From Panacagrimonas sp963975245 (GTDB lineage: Bacteria > Pseudomonadota > Gammaproteobacteria > Nevskiales > Nevskiaceae): a DNA stretch of 64,000 bases. The position numbers were made by a program, and so were the translations under genes. The notes under the pieces are model-generated. The model did not search any database. It was given only the letters and a program-made list of their open reading frames with translations, and was not told the origin of the DNA. How positions within the stretch are numbered: the first letter of the stretch is position 1; every line of letters begins with the position of its first letter. Location: contig CAXBFJ010000005.1 of assembly GCA_963975245.1 (NCBI GenBank), positions 260,162 to 324,161 on the forward strand. The letters run 5' to 3'. Shown in pieces: positions 60,916 to 64,000 of the stretch.

Positions 60916-61428
60916 ATGAACAACCAATTACAAAAAACAATGGCCGGGCATGGGGTGCTGATGATCTTCTCAACGCTGGCGATGGGCGTAGGGCTATGGA
61001 TGCACCTCGTTGGTGGATTCGAAATTGTGCCCGGATACATCCTGCATTTTGATGTTCCTGGAACGCCCGAGGGTTGGCGAAAGGCGCACACTGGGCCTGC
61101 GATGAACGGAATGATGGTCATCGCAGTTGCATTTGTCTTGCCCTTGCTTGACTTCAGTGCAAAGGCCGCAGCGCGTTTGGGTTGGATCATCATCCTCGAA
61201 GGTTGGGCCAATGTCTGTTTCTATTTCTTTGGCAATTTCACCCCGAATCGAGGCCTGAGTTTCGGTGATAACAAATACGGTGAAGGCGACATCTTCAGCA
61301 CCTTGGCACTCGCGCCTGCCTACTTCTTTGCTGCGCTGGCGCTTGTAGCACTCTTCATCATCGGCTGGAGGGCTCTGAGAATTGCTTCCGGCAACCATGT
61401 CGTCAACAAAAGCGAAGCCCCAGCATAG
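60916..61428 (+). CDS. styC: Styrene oxide isomerase StyC
   Basis: The 170-residue integral membrane protein has about four hydrophobic segments. The stretches KTMAGHGVLMIFSTLAMGVG, LVGGFEIVPGY, GPAMNGMMVIAVAFVLP, GWANVCFYFFGNFTPNRGL and GDIFSTLALAPAY match the Pseudomonas StyC sequence as I remember it over nearly the whole length. It turns styrene oxide into phenylacetaldehyde in the membrane without release of the epoxide. AAGGAG lies before the ATG. Confidence 0.95.
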   Translation: MNNQLQKTMAGHGVLMIFSTLAMGVGLWMHLVGGFEIVPGYILHFDVPGTPEGWRKAHTGPAMNGMMVIAVAFVLPLLDFSAKAAARLGWIIILEGWANVCFYFFGNFTPNRGLSFGDNKYGEGDIFSTLALAPAYFFAALALVALFIIGWRALRIASGNHVVNKSEAPA

Positions 61429-61448
61429 TTGTCGCATGAAAGTTTTGC

Positions 61449-61496
61449 CCGGCGCTCGGTCTATCTGACTCAGACTTTTGGCAGATCGAGCGCCGG
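61449..61496. other. Large hairpin between styC and the araC-type gene
   Basis: CCGGCGCTCG and CGAGCGCCGG are perfect 10-base arms, with a further ATCTG/CAGAT pair inside after a 4-base bulge. It lies 21 bases after the styC stop. There is no T-tract. It may protect the styABC mRNA end or reduce read-through into the regulator gene. Confidence 0.6.
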
Positions 61497-61570
61497 ACAC
61501 AGCATCAAATACAACGTCCACTGATCTTTCCGTAGGACGTCGAAATCGAGTAGTCAGGAGGAGTATAAGC

Positions 61571-62569
61571 ATGGCAGCCACACAGTTGGCGGCGAAAGCC
61601 GCGACGCTTTTCTCAGGCGCCCTTGATCTGAATCCAATGGTTTGTGAAACCGTACATGGCTTCGCGCCATGGAAGGATTTTGTACACGATCATTTCCCCT
61701 GGCTGGAACATCGCAACAACAGTCTTGGTGATTTTCAGGCTCAAGTCAGTGCCTATCGCACTGGAATTGGCGCTTTGACCACGATCTGTGCCGATGCCAG
61801 TGAAGTCATACGAACGCGCCATCTAGCGGAGGCCACAGAGGAAGGCTTTATCAAGCTCATGTGGCAAATGTCCGGCAAGCTCCAGATTGAACAAGACGAA
61901 AGACAGTGCAGCCTGGCACCTGGGCAGGCAGCCGTGCTGGATACCGCGCGCCCATATCGCATCTCTCTTTCTGAAGGTGCCCATTTTGCAGTCCTGATGC
62001 TGCCGCATGACAGTTGCCCTGGTTGGCAACGAATCAGCCAGAAAATATGTGGTGCACGAATTGGTCAGACGCCCTCTATTCGGGCTGCGCTGGGCGCGCT
62101 AATGGCACTGTCGGGGACGCCCAGCTCCTCAGACGCGGTCTGCAACGAAACCGTGATACAGGCGGTGCAGCAGATGCTGTCATCCTCCTTGCATCACACA
62201 GCAAGCGAACTTGGCATTGATACCAATGCTAATCCCAAGCTTGAGCGCGCTCAGCGGCACATTGAACAGAACATCGGCAACCCCGGTCTCGATGCGAACG
62301 ATCTTGCATCTGCTTTGTGCATGTCCCGCCGCTCTTTGTATCTGATGTTCAAGCAGTATCAAATCACTCCGGGCAAGATGATTCACGACATCCGCCTGGA
62401 ACAGATTCGCCAAGTCCTGGAACAAGAAGAGCATCGCCACCGGAAAATCACGGATATCGCTCTGGACGCTGGATTCGGCGATTACGCCACGTTCAGTCGA
62501 CTCTTCAAGAAGCGTTTTGGAGTCACCCCAAGCGAATATCGACTCCGGATGAAGGCAAGCCATCACTGA
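61571..62569 (+). CDS. AraC/XylS-family regulator, FeaR-like
   Basis: ATG 61571 follows AGGAGGAG and gives 332 residues; a longer frame at 61478 overlaps the hairpin and is less likely. The N-terminal AraC_binding_2-type domain (about 20-200) resembles FeaR, the phenylacetaldehyde/phenylethylamine regulator. The C-terminal double helix-turn-helix has LCMSRRSLYLMFKQYQITPG and ITDIALDAGFGDYATFSRLFKKRF. It probably activates sty genes (or the RND gene) in response to a pathway aldehyde (inference). It takes the place of the StyS/StyR two-component pair of Pseudomonas. Confidence 0.88.
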   Translation: MAATQLAAKAATLFSGALDLNPMVCETVHGFAPWKDFVHDHFPWLEHRNNSLGDFQAQVSAYRTGIGALTTICADASEVIRTRHLAEATEEGFIKLMWQMSGKLQIEQDERQCSLAPGQAAVLDTARPYRISLSEGAHFAVLMLPHDSCPGWQRISQKICGARIGQTPSIRAALGALMALSGTPSSSDAVCNETVIQAVQQMLSSSLHHTASELGIDTNANPKLERAQRHIEQNIGNPGLDANDLASALCMSRRSLYLMFKQYQITPGKMIHDIRLEQIRQVLEQEEHRHRKITDIALDAGFGDYATFSRLFKKRFGVTPSEYRLRMKASHH

Positions 62570-63177
62570 GTGCTTTAACTCGCTTCCTCATTGCGCATAG
62601 GGGAGTGTTGAAGAGCTTTCCTATGCCGCTATACAAGTAGAGATCGGTATCGCATTGGAAGACCGAACTCATGCACAGGCTTGTTCGTAATTTGAACTGA
62701 ACCCTGAGGCAACCAGCCGATTTCTGATCTGAGGCCAGATTGGAACAAGGCTTGATGGGGCACCAGGACACAAGTCGTTTTCACTAGAAGCGCCAAATTC
62801 GTTGTGCATGCGCAAGGCTTTGGTCCTGAGCTGTTGCAAGGAAATGCTTTGCGCGGACCGGATAGATCAATCCATGCACGATCCGATCATCGGATTGCAC
62901 TGATCAACAAGCGCCAAGACTGCCACTGACCGACATTATCACTGCAGCTAAGCAGATCAAGCCTGCAAATACAGCGGCGATAGAAAGCGCGCTGAAAACG
63001 AAAGTGGGGTGGCCGCTACCGCAGGCAGCAATTGGCGTCTGGTGACACTTCCTAATGAAACGGAGGCACAGATGGAACAGGAGATTCCGCAGATGCAAAT
63101 TCAAATTCCGCAAAGGTCAATCCAGGCCTTCTGAACTCAGTTCAATCCTGACTGCCGATCAATACTCAAAAAGAACA
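62570..63177. promoter_or_regulatory. 608-base non-coding gap before the RND gene, with a palindrome at 62881-62895
   Basis: No convincing gene was found on either strand; the open frames are short and have no coding look. One clear element is ATCCGAT-C-ATCGGAT at 62881-62895, flanked by TGCA on both sides. The palindrome is a possible operator for the RND-transporter operon. An in-frame ATG at 63055 could extend the transporter by 41 mostly basic residues, but that extension does not look real. Confidence 0.4.
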
Positions 63178-64000
63178 ATGGATACATTTCGTTTCAGACT
63201 CGCACGCTGGATTATTGGCCACAGGGCTGGCGTTGCGCTGTTCTTCCTGGCGGTCACCGTCTTTTTCGCTTGCGGCTTACCGCGAGTCGATATCCGAACC
63301 ATTTTTGGCGACCTTCTGCCTGCTGATGATCCTTTTGTGCAGACCTACGCCGATCACCCCAACTTCGGCAATCCCTTGACCGTAACCATCATGGTCAAGC
63401 GGACCGATGGGCAGAAAATTTATAACCACGACACTCTGCAAAAGGTCTGGGACCTGACGCGCAACCTCGATCTGATCGAAGGAATTGACCACGATCGTCT
63501 GGTCTCCATCACGACTGAAAAAGCGAACTACGCCGAGGCCACTGCCTTCGGCATCGAGATGCAGCCGTTGATGGGCAATTACGTTCCGAAGAACCCTCAA
63601 GAACTGAAGGACCTGGAAAGAAAGGTAGAGCGCTCACCCATGGCGCGAACGTTCATGGTCTCGAAAGACGAGACGGCGACATTGATACGAGCCGCCTTTC
63701 TCGAAGACGCTTTGGATTACGGAAAAGTCTTTACTGCAGTGCAGGAATTGTCTCACGGCGCGGAGGACGAGAATCACATCGTGCGCGTGGTGGGCCAACC
63801 CATTCTGACAGGCTGGGTGTACAAGCTTCAGGCTCAGACCTACACAATTTTCGGTGTGACCCTGGCATTGCTTGTGGCTGCGCTGATTTTCTACATGCGC
63901 AACGTTACGGGTGTCACAGTGCCGGTCGTCTGCAGCACAGTGGCAGCCATCTGGGGTTTTGGTCTCGTTGGCTGGCTCAAGTCTCCAATCGAGCCACTGC
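63178..64000 (+). CDS. RND-superfamily (MMPL-type) transporter, partial (runs off the right edge)
   Basis: ATG 63178 opens a frame of at least 274 residues that is cut by the window end. It begins MDTFRFRLARWIIGHRAGVALFF with a first membrane segment, then a periplasmic domain, LPADDPFVQTYADHPNFGNP, as in RND lipid/drug exporters. Membrane segments near residues 215-265 follow: TIFGVTLALLVAALIFYM and TVAAIWGFGLVGWL. In other Gammaproteobacteria such RND genes sit with DUF1329/DUF1302 genes in hydrocarbon and steroid pathways. Role in styrene handling is inference. Confidence 0.88.
   Translation, partial: MDTFRFRLARWIIGHRAGVALFFLAVTVFFACGLPRVDIRTIFGDLLPADDPFVQTYADHPNFGNPLTVTIMVKRTDGQKIYNHDTLQKVWDLTRNLDLIEGIDHDRLVSITTEKANYAEATAFGIEMQPLMGNYVPKNPQELKDLERKVERSPMARTFMVSKDETATLIRAAFLEDALDYGKVFTAVQELSHGAEDENHIVRVVGQPILTGWVYKLQAQTYTIFGVTLALLVAALIFYMRNVTGVTVPVVCSTVAAIWGFGLVGWLKSPIEPL

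Noticed and set aside
1..64000. CRISPR arrays, insertion sequences, tRNA or rRNA genes
   Set aside because: No regularly spaced repeats, transposase reading frames or tRNA-like T-loop/acceptor patterns were seen in the gaps between genes.

Overview
The window looks like a Gammaproteobacterial chromosome (inference). The support is the housekeeping order fabD-fabG-acpP-fabF-pabB-pabC-mltG-tmk-holB-pilZ, the ychF/pth pair, a gsp type II secretion block and a DksA-like protein. A predicted rhombosortase and a glucosylglycerol-phosphate phosphatase suggest a salt-exposed, protein-secreting bacterium. The genus cannot be fixed from the sequence alone. No tRNA, rRNA, insertion sequence, phage gene or CRISPR array was seen.

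Region 1 (1-16417), biosynthetic and acylation cluster. One tight minus-strand gene run reads, in transcription order: SGNH/DltD-like protein, MBOAT (AlgI/DltB-like) acyltransferase, small carrier protein, acetoacetyl-CoA-synthetase-like ligase, a 2187-residue A-PCP-KS-AT-ACP-aminotransferase megasynthase, a 1105-residue C-A-PCP NRPS with a serine-type code, and a cut alpha/beta hydrolase. A divergent HSL-type esterase flanks it. The logic suggests an amino acid is extended by one malonyl unit, transaminated to a beta,gamma-diamino acyl chain and joined to serine. A dlt-like cassette could move an acyl group across the inner membrane. This is the most novel part of the window.

Region 2 (16418-38025), core genes. 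It holds ychF, a small exported protein, pth, a NUDIX hydrolase, and gspG-H-I-J-K-L-M-N (without gspC-F). These are followed by a divergent rhombosortase gene leading into the fatty acid, folate, murein, thymidylate and pilZ genes. Then come a cNMP-binding/rhodanese fusion, a DksA-like protein with a long histone-H1-like Lys/Ala tail, and a glucosylglycerol-phosphate phosphatase.

Region 3 (38301-64000), aromatic catabolism. It contains an acyl-CoA ligase, paaX divergent from paaABCDE-Z-G-H, an unrecognised flavoprotein, paaI, paaK and paaJ. Then follow a lipoprotein/SGNH pair, phenylacetaldehyde dehydrogenase (styD-like), a LysR regulator, styA-styB-styC, a FeaR-like AraC regulator and the start of an RND-family transporter. 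Together these encode styrene -> styrene oxide -> phenylacetaldehyde -> phenylacetate -> phenylacetyl-CoA -> ring epoxide/oxepin -> acetyl-CoA and succinyl-CoA. Only paaF (2,3-dehydroadipyl-CoA hydratase) is not found in the window.

Several strong hairpins lie at gene ends: at the acpP stop, at the esterase/ychF, pilZ/cNMP and ligase/paaX junctions, and after styC. Only the acpP hairpin and the one after the DksA-like gene have clear T-tracts.
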